Shown one piece after another: positions 20,501-28,900 of a DNA stretch of 64,000 bases (position 1 is the stretch's first letter; every line of letters starts with the position of its first letter). A program made the translations under genes and the position numbers. The notes below the pieces were generated by a model, which was not told the DNA's origin, did not search any database, and saw only the letters and a list, made by a program, of their open reading frames with translations. The stretch comes from JACCYQ01 sp036675565 (GTDB lineage Bacteria > Bacteroidota > Bacteroidia > Chitinophagales > Chitinophagaceae): NCBI GenBank assembly GCA_036675565.1, contig JAKFER010000227.1:1-64000 (forward strand), in the 5' to 3' direction.

Positions 20501-21000
20501 ATTTGTGGAAGGGAACCGGGTCTGCCCGTTCCAGTTGATACACGAAGACCTGGTATGGTACCTGCCAAAGCTTGTGCAGGATTGCTCCGCATGCCTGTTT
20601 CTAAAACTTTGGGATCCAGTTTAGTGATGGAAGAAGTTAACTTGGAACGTCTTACCGAACCGTATCCAATGACCACCACTTCATCCAATTTTCCCTCGGA
20701 AGTTTGCATTGAAAGATTAATGGTGTTTGAACTTCCAACCGTGATTTCCTGTAATGTAAACCCGGTATAACTAAATACCAGCACATTCCCTTCCGACGCT
20801 TCAATAGAATATTGACCATCACTATTGGACTGGATGCCTCCCGGCAATCCTTTAATGGTCACACTAACACCCGAGAGCGGGTTTCCGTCAACTTCGGAAA
20901 TAATGGTTCCGGAAATAGTTTTGACCTGGGACCATCCTGATAAACTTATCAGGAATAATAAACCCAGTAATCCTGATTTGAGATAAGCAGCACTTCTCAT
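17596..21000 (-). CDS. SusC/RagA family TonB-linked outer membrane transporter
   Basis: A 1134-residue TonB-dependent transporter. The signal peptide (1-24) is followed by a CarboxypepD-regulatory-like domain (about 28-105: ISGTIISEVDGNPLSGVSVT), a TonB-box region LDEVVVIGYGS, a plug domain (about 120-235) with GSPLILMDGQV and SIEVLKDASATAIYGARASN, and a long beta-barrel ending in an aromatic residue (FGANITF). It is first in the minus-strand sialoglycan run. A palindrome resembling a GntR-family operator lies 28-46 nt upstream of the start codon. It is the probable entry port for sialic acid or sialyl-glycans. Confidence 0.95.
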   Translation of the reverse strand: MRSAAYLKSGLLGLLFLISLSGWSQVKTISGTIISEVDGNPLSGVSVTIKGLPGGIQSNSDGQYSIEASEGNVLVFSYTGFTLQEITVGSSNTINLSMQTSEGKLDEVVVIGYGSVRRSKLTSSITKLDPKVLETGMRSNPAQALAGTIPGLRVSTGTGRPGSLPQIILRGGTNFDGTGSPLILMDGQVRGSLSDINPEDIGSIEVLKDASATAIYGARASNGVILITSKRGKSGTSSITLQAKTGISYLNVPYNFLSAEDYIKWSRMGVVQAIINGTFGTVGSNSALSGVGPRATGNLYKDPVTGVILDGNYDNRAIWSVMRLNDINRELLNQPGWKTMKDAVLTNAAGNYDPNGTYADLIYKDFNYGDYGLHDKANVQEYNIGMSGGNDRGNYFANVGYYDEDGLSLATFYKRLTFTLNGDYKIKDWLKSESSLQFNKANWRDQSLQNGEGNYWGRMLSAPPTLRGTNEAGEFILGRDASDGNPIVNIDKYKRSNQSDKFTLGQSFRVDILRDLYVKLGAIWMYDEGFGESFNKDFRTGLLSRTNPNAGWNRTRFTDAYFDRTIRQTYNAIINYSTTFLGKNNVDAMAGFEYYDAYAKGIYAAGSQAPTDDFQDLQYTLDNATTQTRSTDTYHNRDRIMSGFGRLLYDWDGKYLASFTVRRDGVSRLTGDNQYGIFPAASIGWMVHTEDFMTATQDWLSFLKLRASWGKNGNIGIGTSNAVGLYEVQGAYGSQVPYNGNIGFLQTGIANPSLRWEKTNTTEVGADMGFFRNRVNASVAYYNRITDDKLAFVSLPTSSGVSSIRTNNGSMRNRGFELDLGYKVIQRKDLTWQINANAAWNKNTILKLPFNGNEKNRQGGEQVYDPATGRLVWVGGLQEGQEWGEIFGFVAEGIIRTQKDLEDYNKVDEAAKAAYQNGGAGRGVASQKLITQMNLNGSGFRYIATQLGDMMWKDIDQNDTIDYRDRVSLGRSLPRWTGGFNTSVSWKGFSLFARFDFALGHIQQDFMQMWSLASAQGEFNVTDVVKDTWTPENPNAKYPRYIWADQLNTKNFDRPSDMFFVNSSYLSFREISLSYALPKALISRAGMSGLTLTVTGQNLGYLTNDLLNLPERTGIQNSAYTIPTQLIFGANITF

Positions 21001-21027
21001 ACAGCAAATAATTTTTTATTGATGAAG

Positions 21028-21046
21028 TATTATGTATGACATAATA
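21028..21046. promoter_or_regulatory. Candidate GntR operator before susC
   Basis: Perfect 8-bp inverted repeat TATTATGT-ATG-ACATAATA. FadR/GntR proteins bind AT-rich palindromes of this size, and such a regulator is encoded divergently about 150 nt away. The site is close to the susC start codon, so binding would most simply repress. A related sequence lies next to the regulator start. Confidence 0.55.
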
Positions 21047-21166
21047 AAGTTAACAGGTTTTCCAGGTATCCTCCAAATAAATTTTTTCCCCACTGTATAA
21101 TATTGATATCAAGCATTTTAATCCATTAAAATTTGTTTTAAGTCTAAACTTTATAATATAACTTCG

Positions 21167-21183
21167 AATAAGTAATACATAAT
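21167..21183. promoter_or_regulatory. Second candidate operator, before the GntR gene
   Basis: Read on the minus strand this is ATTATGTATTACTTATT. It matches 14 of 17 positions of the susC-proximal palindrome core ATTATGTATGACATAAT. It ends 15 nt before the CTG proposed as regulator start, consistent with autoregulation. A possible promoter for the regulator (TTTG at 21132-21135, AAACTTTA at 21146-21153) lies just upstream. Confidence 0.45.
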
Positions 21184-21198
21184 TAAACCTTTAGTCCA

Positions 21199-21891
21199 CT
21201 GCCACATTTATTAAAAACAGTTGATACAAGTTCCCTGGTTGATAAGGTAGAAGCCAGCCTGGTTGAACTATTACAAGAGCGAAAACTCGCTGTTGGCGAT
21301 GTTATTCCCAAAGAATTAGAATTAGCTCAAAGACTTGGCGTAAGCAGAACAGTAATCAGGGAAGCCCTTACCAGGTTAAGAATTATGGGTTTGATAGAAT
21401 CCAAAAAGAAGAAAGGTTCTGTAATTACAAGTCCTGATCTTTTTGGTATGATGAGTAAGAGTATGAACCCTCATATCCTGGACCAGGAAACTTTAAAAGA
21501 AATTTTTGAAATCAGGTTAGTTCTTGAAATTGGAATGGCAGATCTTCTTTTTCATCGCATTAAAAAAGAGGACATCGAGCAACTAAAAGAAATTGTGAGT
21601 AACGAACCCCCTGCCACACAATACCATCTTTTTAACATTGAACATGAAATTGCTTTTCATGGAAAATTGTATGAGATAACGGGTAACAGCACACTGAAAA
21701 AATTTCAAAAAATGTTATTACCTGTTTTTGATTATGTCCATCACAGCGGCTTGCTTAAGAAACAACCGCTTTTAAAAACGTTTGTTTCACATAAAGACCT
21801 GGTGTCTATCCTTGAAAACGGCAACCCGGAACAATTCAGGAATGGCATGCGCAATCACCTGGAAAATCACTTTGCCAGGTTGTTCGATTAA
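21199..21891 (+). CDS. FadR/GntR family transcriptional regulator with non-ATG start
   Basis: Transcriptional regulator with a winged-helix DNA-binding domain (VDKVEASLVELL...IPKELELAQRLGVSRTVIREAL) and a C-terminal FCD ligand domain whose conserved pattern includes EIRLVLEIG, HEIAFHGKLYEITGN and HKDLVSILENGN. A start at the first ATG (21385) would delete most of the DNA-binding domain. The open frame continues back to a stop at 21184-21186 with no ATG, GTG or TTG; CTG at 21199 is the only plausible near-cognate start, giving about 230 residues, the normal family length. It is divergent from susC, so it probably senses sialic acid or a breakdown product. An inactivating ATG-to-CTG change or a sequencing error are alternatives. 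Confidence 0.82.
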   Translation: MPHLLKTVDTSSLVDKVEASLVELLQERKLAVGDVIPKELELAQRLGVSRTVIREALTRLRIMGLIESKKKKGSVITSPDLFGMMSKSMNPHILDQETLKEIFEIRLVLEIGMADLLFHRIKKEDIEQLKEIVSNEPPATQYHLFNIEHEIAFHGKLYEITGNSTLKKFQKMLLPVFDYVHHSGLLKKQPLLKTFVSHKDLVSILENGNPEQFRNGMRNHLENHFARLFD

Positions 21892-21937
21892 TTATTCTAT
21901 ACTTAACAAGATAATTGTGCCTGATAGCTTTAACAGC

Positions 21938-22768
21938 TTAGCGCTTTTGCAATTGGCTAATCACTTTCTGCAATTCCACTGGATTGCCCGCATATTTTTC
22001 AAGGTTATATAATTCAACTTTTCTGAAATCAATCGGGTGACTTTCACTTTGCAGGGAAATGGTGCCCTCTTTTATAGTAACGCCATCTTTCTTTCCAAGG
22101 CGCTGTGTCCAAGGATCTTTTCCATCATATTGCGGCTTTGTATATTCCATGACCGTATCACCATTTACTATATGTTTGATAATAGAATCTCCAAGCACTA
22201 ATATTTCTGCACGAACCCATTGATCTCCATGGAAAGTTGCAGATGAAGAATTGATACAGTGCGGGGTAAATAATGAATCGTTCATGAACACGTTTGTGCC
22301 TGGTGTACAAAGGTTGTTTGTGGGCCGGTCATGTTGACCATCTCCACCCAAGAACTGGGCTTCGAGTGATACGGGAAAATCCTGTTCAAACGCCATTGTT
22401 TCCGGTGATTGTCCATGAAGCATGGCACCACTGTTTCGCAGGGCCCAGCCGGCACCGCCTTTTACCTGTTCCCCGGTAAACCGGTATTCTACCGCCAACA
22501 AATAAGAACTGAACTTGTCTTTATAAAATATATGTCCAAACTGGTCATCAAAATTTTCATACTGATCATACCGCACTTTCAATAAACCATCTTCAACCCT
22601 GAACGTGTTTCCAAAGTTTTCATTCAATGCATGATTTCGGATCTTAATCGTCCAGTCATCCATGTCCTTACCGTTAAATAATTGTATCCATTCATTTTGA
22701 GGAATTTTCTTCGTAGCGTTGCAACTAACTATTATCAATAGGGTTAAATAAAGAAAAAGTTGTTTCAT
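21938..22768 (-). CDS. DUF1080 (3-keto-disaccharide hydrolase-like) lipoprotein
   Basis: A 276-residue exported protein with a concanavalin/LamG-like DUF1080 domain. The signal peptide ends LLIIVSC, so it is probably a lipoprotein. Family hallmarks are WIQLFNGKDMDDWTIKI near residue 27, DDQFGHIFYKDKFSSYLLAVEYRF, the GSM-like GAMLHG block and the C-terminal EGTISLQSESHPIDFRKVELYNLE. Some family members act on 3-keto-glycosides together with Gfo/Idh oxidoreductases. A GH109-type protein occurs in the window, but no direct operon link is seen. Substrate is unknown. Confidence 0.85.
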   Translation of the reverse strand: MKQLFLYLTLLIIVSCNATKKIPQNEWIQLFNGKDMDDWTIKIRNHALNENFGNTFRVEDGLLKVRYDQYENFDDQFGHIFYKDKFSSYLLAVEYRFTGEQVKGGAGWALRNSGAMLHGQSPETMAFEQDFPVSLEAQFLGGDGQHDRPTNNLCTPGTNVFMNDSLFTPHCINSSSATFHGDQWVRAEILVLGDSIIKHIVNGDTVMEYTKPQYDGKDPWTQRLGKKDGVTIKEGTISLQSESHPIDFRKVELYNLEKYAGNPVELQKVISQLQKR

Positions 22769-22966
22769 TTTCTGGTTGATTATTTATATAAAATTGAATG
22801 AATAAATTAATTTTTAAAAATACAGAACAATTGAATGGAAATTAAACAGAAAATCCTTTCCCCTATTTTTTTGATAACTCGTGAAAAATATATTGGAGGA
22901 TTGATAAGTTGGCTAATCTAAACACTAAACTCTAACTCTGAACACTTAACTTTAAACCATTCGCAA

Positions 22967-24298
22967 TTATTTAAATTCAACAAGAACAATTGTATCAGGG
23001 CCGTTCATGACGACATCGTTTAATGAAATGCCCAGGCCTTCCTTTTCCTGTTTGAATTTTATTTTTTGTGCAGTCCCTAAAACTGTCACCTGTTTGACTT
23101 TATTATTTACACCCGGCAGCATAATATTATTTGTTTCCGGTTTATTAAAAATATGCAGGTATATCTTTTTATCTTTTTGTGTAGTGACACCCCAGGGTTG
23201 CGGCCCCACAGGTCCACCTCTTGTTTCATAGATACTTTCACCAAATTCCTCAAGCCATTTCCCTGTTGCTGCCAGTGTATCAGTAAATTCCGGTTGAATA
23301 GCACCACTCGGCATCGGACCTACATTCAATAACAGGTTTGAGTTTCGTCCTGCTGCACCTACCAGTAACTGGATTACCTGGCTTACCGTTTTATAATTCC
23401 TGTCAGTGATATTGTAACCCCATGAACCGTTCATCGTTTCACAGGATTCCAGCGGTAATTCATCTGACGCTTTTTGAAAGCTTAACCCTGATTCATTTTC
23501 GCCAGGAAGGTCTCTTTCAAACATTTGAAAATCTTCACCGGTTATCGGTGATAAATGATGATTATTCCCAATCATGCATTGTGGTTGTAATTGATGAATC
23601 AGTGAATAAATCTCATCGTATTTCCAATCAATTCTTGAAGATCTGTCTGCATTTCCCTCGGGGTTTGTCTGGTCCCAATGTCCATCAAACCAAATAGACA
23701 TAATATCTCCGTAATTAGTTAACAATTCAGTCAACTGGTTTTTCATGAATTGCAGGTAGGTTGAATAATCAGACGCTTTTGTTCGGCCTGTTCCTTGTCC
23801 TGTCCTACCGGTTTCCCTGGGATAATCATCCCGGTACCAATCAAGTGTTGAATAATACAAACCCAATTGCATGTTTTGCTTTTTGCATTCATCAGCCAGC
23901 ATTTTTAAAACGTCTTTCCCATATGGGGTGTTGGTGATCTTCCAATCAGAATATTTAGTATCCCAGTTAGAAAAACCATCATGGTGCCGGCTAACAAATA
24001 TGATGTATTTCATGCCAGCATTTTTTGCAGTAGCCACCCATTTAGCCGCATCAAAATCAACCGGGTTGAATGCCCGCTGCAACCTGGTGTAATCAGCAAC
24101 TTTTATATTTCGGTTATTCATTACCCATTCACCATCACCCAATAAACTGGATAAGCCCCAGTGAATAAACATGCCATATTTTTTATCCTGGAATTGTTTA
24201 CGACTTTCAATATTTTCTTTGGTTGGATTGTATTGTGCAAAAAGACAGATTGAATGCAGCAATAAAAAACTAATGATAGCAGCAAGTTTTTTCATCAT
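22967..24298 (-). CDS. Alpha-L-fucosidase (GH29)
   Basis: A 443-residue exported GH29 enzyme. The signal peptide (1-21) ends ICLFAQ. The barrel opens with KKYGMFIHWGLSSLLGDGEW. The nucleophile aspartate is in SIWFDGHWDQTN, preceded by the strand ending YIIFVSRHHDGFSNWDT. The C-terminal part (about 350-443) is a beta-sandwich. It would remove terminal fucose from mucin-like or plant glycans, matching the sialoglycan genes nearby. It is separated from the DUF1080 gene by 198 nt and lies 35 nt downstream of the formylglycine-generating enzyme gene, with which it may be co-transcribed. Confidence 0.92.
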   Translation of the reverse strand: MMKKLAAIISFLLLHSICLFAQYNPTKENIESRKQFQDKKYGMFIHWGLSSLLGDGEWVMNNRNIKVADYTRLQRAFNPVDFDAAKWVATAKNAGMKYIIFVSRHHDGFSNWDTKYSDWKITNTPYGKDVLKMLADECKKQNMQLGLYYSTLDWYRDDYPRETGRTGQGTGRTKASDYSTYLQFMKNQLTELLTNYGDIMSIWFDGHWDQTNPEGNADRSSRIDWKYDEIYSLIHQLQPQCMIGNNHHLSPITGEDFQMFERDLPGENESGLSFQKASDELPLESCETMNGSWGYNITDRNYKTVSQVIQLLVGAAGRNSNLLLNVGPMPSGAIQPEFTDTLAATGKWLEEFGESIYETRGGPVGPQPWGVTTQKDKKIYLHIFNKPETNNIMLPGVNNKVKQVTVLGTAQKIKFKQEKEGLGISLNDVVMNGPDTIVLVEFK

Positions 24299-24333
24299 GG
24301 AAATTTATATTGGTTAAAAGCTGATTGATAAAA

Positions 24334-25455
24334 CTATTTTTTGTTTGGGATATCCTGTACACAACGGAAACCGGCATGTTCTAAACCAGTATCTGGACTG
24401 CTTTTCATGCGCCTTGCTACGCGATAACCACTGCAATAACTGTCATTGCATAAAAAACTACCGCCCCTTAAACTTTTCTTAGGAGTATATGGTTCCTGCG
24501 GATCTAAACTTTTTTGAGGACCGGCAGGATTCAACGCAGTTGAATGAGCAAGTGTTTGATAATAATCCGCATCATACCAGTCACTGCACCATTCCCATAC
24601 ATTTCCTGAAATATCATACAGCCCGTACGCATTTGGTAAATATGATTTTACAGGTGCTGATTTTATATACCCGTCCTTTTGCTGATTCAGGTAAGGAAAC
24701 TCACCTTCCCAGCTGTTTGTTTTCGGCAATCCTTTGCTTACATGTTCATTTCCCCATGGGTAAATATTGTTTATTAGCCCACCTCTTGCAGCAAATTCCC
24801 ATTCTGCCTCCGTTGGTAATCTTTTATTTACCCATTTGCAATAAGCCATTGCATCATACCAACTGACATGAACAACCGGGAAATTTTCTTTACCCGTAAT
24901 ATCAGATCCCGGGCCTTGCGGGCTTTTCCAATTGGCACCCGGAATCCATTGCCACCATGCATTAACGTTATTCAGATCAACAGGTTTGCTGGTTTGATGA
25001 AAAACCAATGAAGCAGGAACCAATGCTTCGGGCGGCGGTGCCGGGGTACCTGGTGGCAGCGTTTTTTTCAACGCTTCCCAATTTGGTTTTTGTTCGGCGG
25101 TTGTAATATATCCAGTTTCATCTACAAAGGCTTTGAATTGTGCATTGGTCACTTCAGTCTCATCCATCCAAAATGGAGAAATGGTTACTGAATGTTTTGG
25201 GTATTCATCCTGGCTGGCCTGTTCATTATCTCCACCCATCATAAATGTTCCACCAGGAATATATACCATTCCAAGGTGAGAAGTATCATCATTACTTTTT
25301 ATACTGCTGTCAAATATATTTCCGGAAAACCGGGATGATACCTCCATACAATCATGGGTGGAATCAGTATCTGCAACAGCAATGTTTTTATTATTGCTTT
25401 CGCATGCCATAAATGAAATCACACAAAACAATAATATTTTTTGATGTGGAAACAT
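24334..25455 (-). CDS. Formylglycine-generating enzyme (SUMF1-type) lipoprotein
   Basis: A 373-residue protein with the complete formylglycine-generating enzyme fold: MVYIPGGTFMMGG (about 63-75), FWMDETEVTNAQFKAFV, FPVVHVSWYDAMAYCKWVNKRLPTEAEWEFAARGG in three adjoining motifs, NVWEWCSDWYD, and a C-terminal SFLCNDSYCSGYRVARR. The two cysteines five residues apart match the catalytic copper-binding pair of oxygen-dependent FGE, unlike gliding-motility GldJ/GldK relatives, which lack it. A signal with FMACES indicates a lipoprotein, so it would act outside the cytoplasm. FGE matures sulfatases, yet no sulfatase gene is in this window. Confidence 0.85.
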   Translation of the reverse strand: MFPHQKILLFCVISFMACESNNKNIAVADTDSTHDCMEVSSRFSGNIFDSSIKSNDDTSHLGMVYIPGGTFMMGGDNEQASQDEYPKHSVTISPFWMDETEVTNAQFKAFVDETGYITTAEQKPNWEALKKTLPPGTPAPPPEALVPASLVFHQTSKPVDLNNVNAWWQWIPGANWKSPQGPGSDITGKENFPVVHVSWYDAMAYCKWVNKRLPTEAEWEFAARGGLINNIYPWGNEHVSKGLPKTNSWEGEFPYLNQQKDGYIKSAPVKSYLPNAYGLYDISGNVWEWCSDWYDADYYQTLAHSTALNPAGPQKSLDPQEPYTPKKSLRGGSFLCNDSYCSGYRVARRMKSSPDTGLEHAGFRCVQDIPNKK

Positions 25456-25981
25456 GCCCTAAATTAATCTTTCCTGATAACTCTGAAAGTAAATCGCTCA
25501 AATTACAAGGGATAAATTTTCCTGTAAATAATAAAGATTGATATAGAAAAAAATGAAGACGACTGCTATTCTTTAAAGCAATCATTTATTTCAACAGAAA
25601 ATAAAACCGGATATGGATTATACTAAAGGAAAAAAATAAAGATTAATTTATTCCTCACTTAAATAAATTTTTCCAGAAGTTTTGTTCAACTAAATGCTGA
25701 TGTTAAATTTGAAAAGTTCTTTTGCCTGCAATTTTTTTCTAATAATATTTTTCTTCTGGAAATTATTTATGGATTTAATTTTTGGTCCAATGTTTTCAGC
25801 ATGTAGGAAGATAGAATCGTTGCAACAAGCGCAAATAGGTAGCTTATCCGGTTATCTGTTAAATTATAGTTTGGACAAATGTTCCAAGCTTAAATCATTA
25901 ATTAAATTATGTAGAAAAAACTCTACAGTTTTATAAATATTGCCATACCATTTAGTTATAAAAACCCTTCAACTGCCTTAA
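25456..25981. other. Long intergenic region between divergent genes
   Basis: 526 nt of AT-rich sequence between the divergent FGE and hybrid-kinase genes; it must hold both promoters. A small inverted repeat GTAGA-N6-TCTAC (25911-25926) followed by a short T-rich stretch is seen before the kinase gene. No convincing gene, RNA or operator was recognised. Confidence 0.4.
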
Positions 25982-28900
25982 ATGAGCATTAAAAAAAAAT
26001 CTGCAACTACCCCTGTTAATGGTCAATTAACGAAGTCGAGAACTTCAAAAATTTTGAAAAAGCCAGCTGGGAAAACTGCCGGGAAAAAAGTTGTTCAAAA
26101 ACCCATTAAGCAACTTGTAAATAATCAGGCAATTGATTCTTCAGAAATGGATATAGTTGATGCCCGTACATTGTTAAAGGTGTTGACTGAAGTGAAAAAT
26201 GGAAATTTTACTGCAAGAATGCCATTAGACCAGGTGGGTCTTTCCGGAAAAATTTGTGACACACTCAATGAAATCATTTCGCTGAACGAAAAGATGATGC
26301 AAGAATTTACCAAAGCAGGAAATACAATTGGTAAAAAAGGTAAGCTTACACAACGGATCGAAGCGCCTTCATCTAAAGGTGCCTGGAATACCGGGATCGA
26401 TTCCTTAAATACATTGATATCAGATTTGGTTCATCCAACCATTGAAATTGCACATGTAATCAGCTCGGTTGCAAAAGGAAATTTATCACAACAAATGTCA
26501 TTGCATATTGGCGAGCAGGCATTACAGGGTGAGTTTGCACGAATTGCAAAAGAAGTAAATGACATGGTTAAGCAGTTAAACTTGTTTTCTATGGAAGTTA
26601 CCAGGGTGGCATTGGAAGTGGGATCGGAAGGTAAATTAGGAGGACAGGCAAAAGTAAAAGGTGTTGCAGGAGTATGGAAAGATCTGACCGATTCTGTAAA
26701 CCAGATGGGAAGCAACCTGACGGCACAGGTAAGAAATATTGCAGAAGTAACAACAGCCGTAGCCAAAGGTGACCTGTCGAAAAAAATTACGGTTGATGTT
26801 AAGGGTGAGATTCTCGAATTAAAAAATACGATCAACACGATGGTGGATCAGTTGAATTCATTTTCTTCTGAGGTAACCCGTGTGGCACTTGAAGTTGGTA
26901 CTGAAGGAAAGTTGGGTGGACAAGCCCAGGTAAAAGGTGTGGCAGGAACCTGGAAAGATCTGACGGATTCGGTTAACCAAATGGCCAGTAACCTGACAGG
27001 CCAGGTAAGGAACATTGCAGAAGTAACAACGGCGGTGGCTAAAGGCGATCTGTCCAGGCAAATTACGGTTGATGTTAAAGGTGAGATCCTTGAATTAAAA
27101 AATACCATCAATACGATGGTGGACCAGTTGAATTCTTTTGGTTCGGAAGTAACAAGGGTGGCACGTGAAGTGGGATCCGAAGGTAAACTGGGCGGTCAGG
27201 CCAAAGTGGAAGACGTTGGTGGTGTTTGGAAAGATTTGACAGATTCTGTAAACCAGATGGGATCGAACCTGACAGCGCAGGTAAGAAATATTGCAGAAGT
27301 TACAACGGCTGTGGCGAAAGGCGATTTATCAAGAAAAATTACGGTTGATGTTAAGGGTGAGATACGTGAATTAAAAGATACCATCAATACGATGGTGGAC
27401 CAGTTGAATTCATTTGGTTCGGAAGTAACAAGGGTTGCCCGTGAAGTAGGATCCGAAGGTAAATTAGGCGGACAGGCAGATGTGCCGGGTGTGGGTGGAA
27501 CCTGGAAAGATTTAACCGACAGTGTAAATAAAATGGCCAGCAACCTGACAGCCCAGGTAAGAAACATTGCAGAAGTAACGACGGCTGTGGCAAATGGTGA
27601 CTTGTCACGCAAAATTGCGGTGGATGTAAAAGGTGAAATTCTTGAATTAAAAAACACCATTAATACAATGGTGGATCAGTTACGTGGATTTGCCTCCGAG
27701 GTAACCCGTGTGGCTAGAGAGGTAGGTACTGATGGTAAACTCGGTGGACAGGCGAATGTACCTGGCGTTGCAGGAACATGGAAAGATCTGACCGATTCTG
27801 TAAATCAAATGGCCGGTAACCTGACAGACCAGGTAAGAAATATTGCAGAAGTTGCTATCGCGGTGGCGAATGGTGATATGAGTAAAAAAATTACGGTTGA
27901 TGTTCGGGGTGAGATCCTTCAATTGAAAGAAACACTGAACACAATGGTGGATCAGTTGAGGGCATTTGCATCAGAGGTAACCCGTGTGGCCCGAGAGGTT
28001 GGTACGGATGGAAAATTAGGAGGTTATGCATTTGTACCCGGTGTTGCAGGAACCTGGAAAGATCTAACGGATTCTGTAAACCAGATGACGGGTAACCTGA
28101 CTGCTCAGGTGCGTAACATTGCAGAAGTAACAAAAGCGGTGGCCAGTGGTGACTTATCAAAAACAGTAGCCATTGACGTTAAAGGTGAGATCCTTGATCT
28201 GAAGAACACCATTAATACGATGGTTGAACAGTTGAATTCATTTGCATTTGAGGTAACCCGTGTGGCACGTGAAGTTGGAACAGAAGGTATGCTGGGTGGA
28301 CAGGCAGAAGTAAAAGGTGTTGGTGGTACATGGAAAGATTTGACGGATAGTGTAAACATGATGGCATCTAACCTTACCAGCCAGGTACGCGGTATTGCTA
28401 AAGTTGTAACATCTGTTGCGGAAGGTAACTTACGACAAAAACTTTCCATTGATGCAAAAGGCGAAGTGGCAGAACTAACGGAGACCATCAACGAAATGAT
28501 CAATACACTCGCTTTGTTTGCAGACCAGGTAACAACCGTGGCCCGGGAAGTGGGTGTTGAAGGTAGACTTGGCGGACAGGCAAGTGTACCAGGCGCTTCC
28601 GGTATCTGGAAAAACCTGACGGATAACGTAAACCAATTGGCACAAAATCTAACGACACAGGTGCGTTCCATTTCTGAAGTTGCATCTGCTGTAACGAAGG
28701 GAGACTTAACGCAAAACATTCGGGTTGATGCAAAAGGTGAAGTAGAATCACTGAAAGATACCATCAACCAGATGATCACCAATCTTCGGGAGACTACAAG
28801 AAGAAACCAGGAGCAGGATTGGTTAAAATCAAATCTTGCCAAATTCACGCAAATGCTGCAGGGTCAAAAAGACCTCAATACAGTAACAAGACGCATACTT

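Noticed and set aside
22915..22965. Repetitive-looking stretch (AACACTAAACTCTAACTCTG...) before the fucosidase stop codon
   Set aside because: Short low-complexity sequence without fixed period or symmetry; no evidence for function.
25694..25936. Plus-strand 80-codon frame upstream of the hybrid kinase
   Set aside because: Phe/Ile-rich translation of AT-rich DNA with no recognisable motif or clear promoter; not supported as a gene.
26594..28801. Regular repeats considered as a CRISPR or minisatellite array
   Set aside because: The period is 276 bp, in frame, without spacers, and encodes HAMP-type protein units.
28105..28848. Long antisense frame (247 codons) over the HAMP-repeat array, and similar antisense frames at 26431-27922
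   Set aside because: They repeat with the 276-bp period of the sense gene and have unnatural composition; shadows of the repeat.
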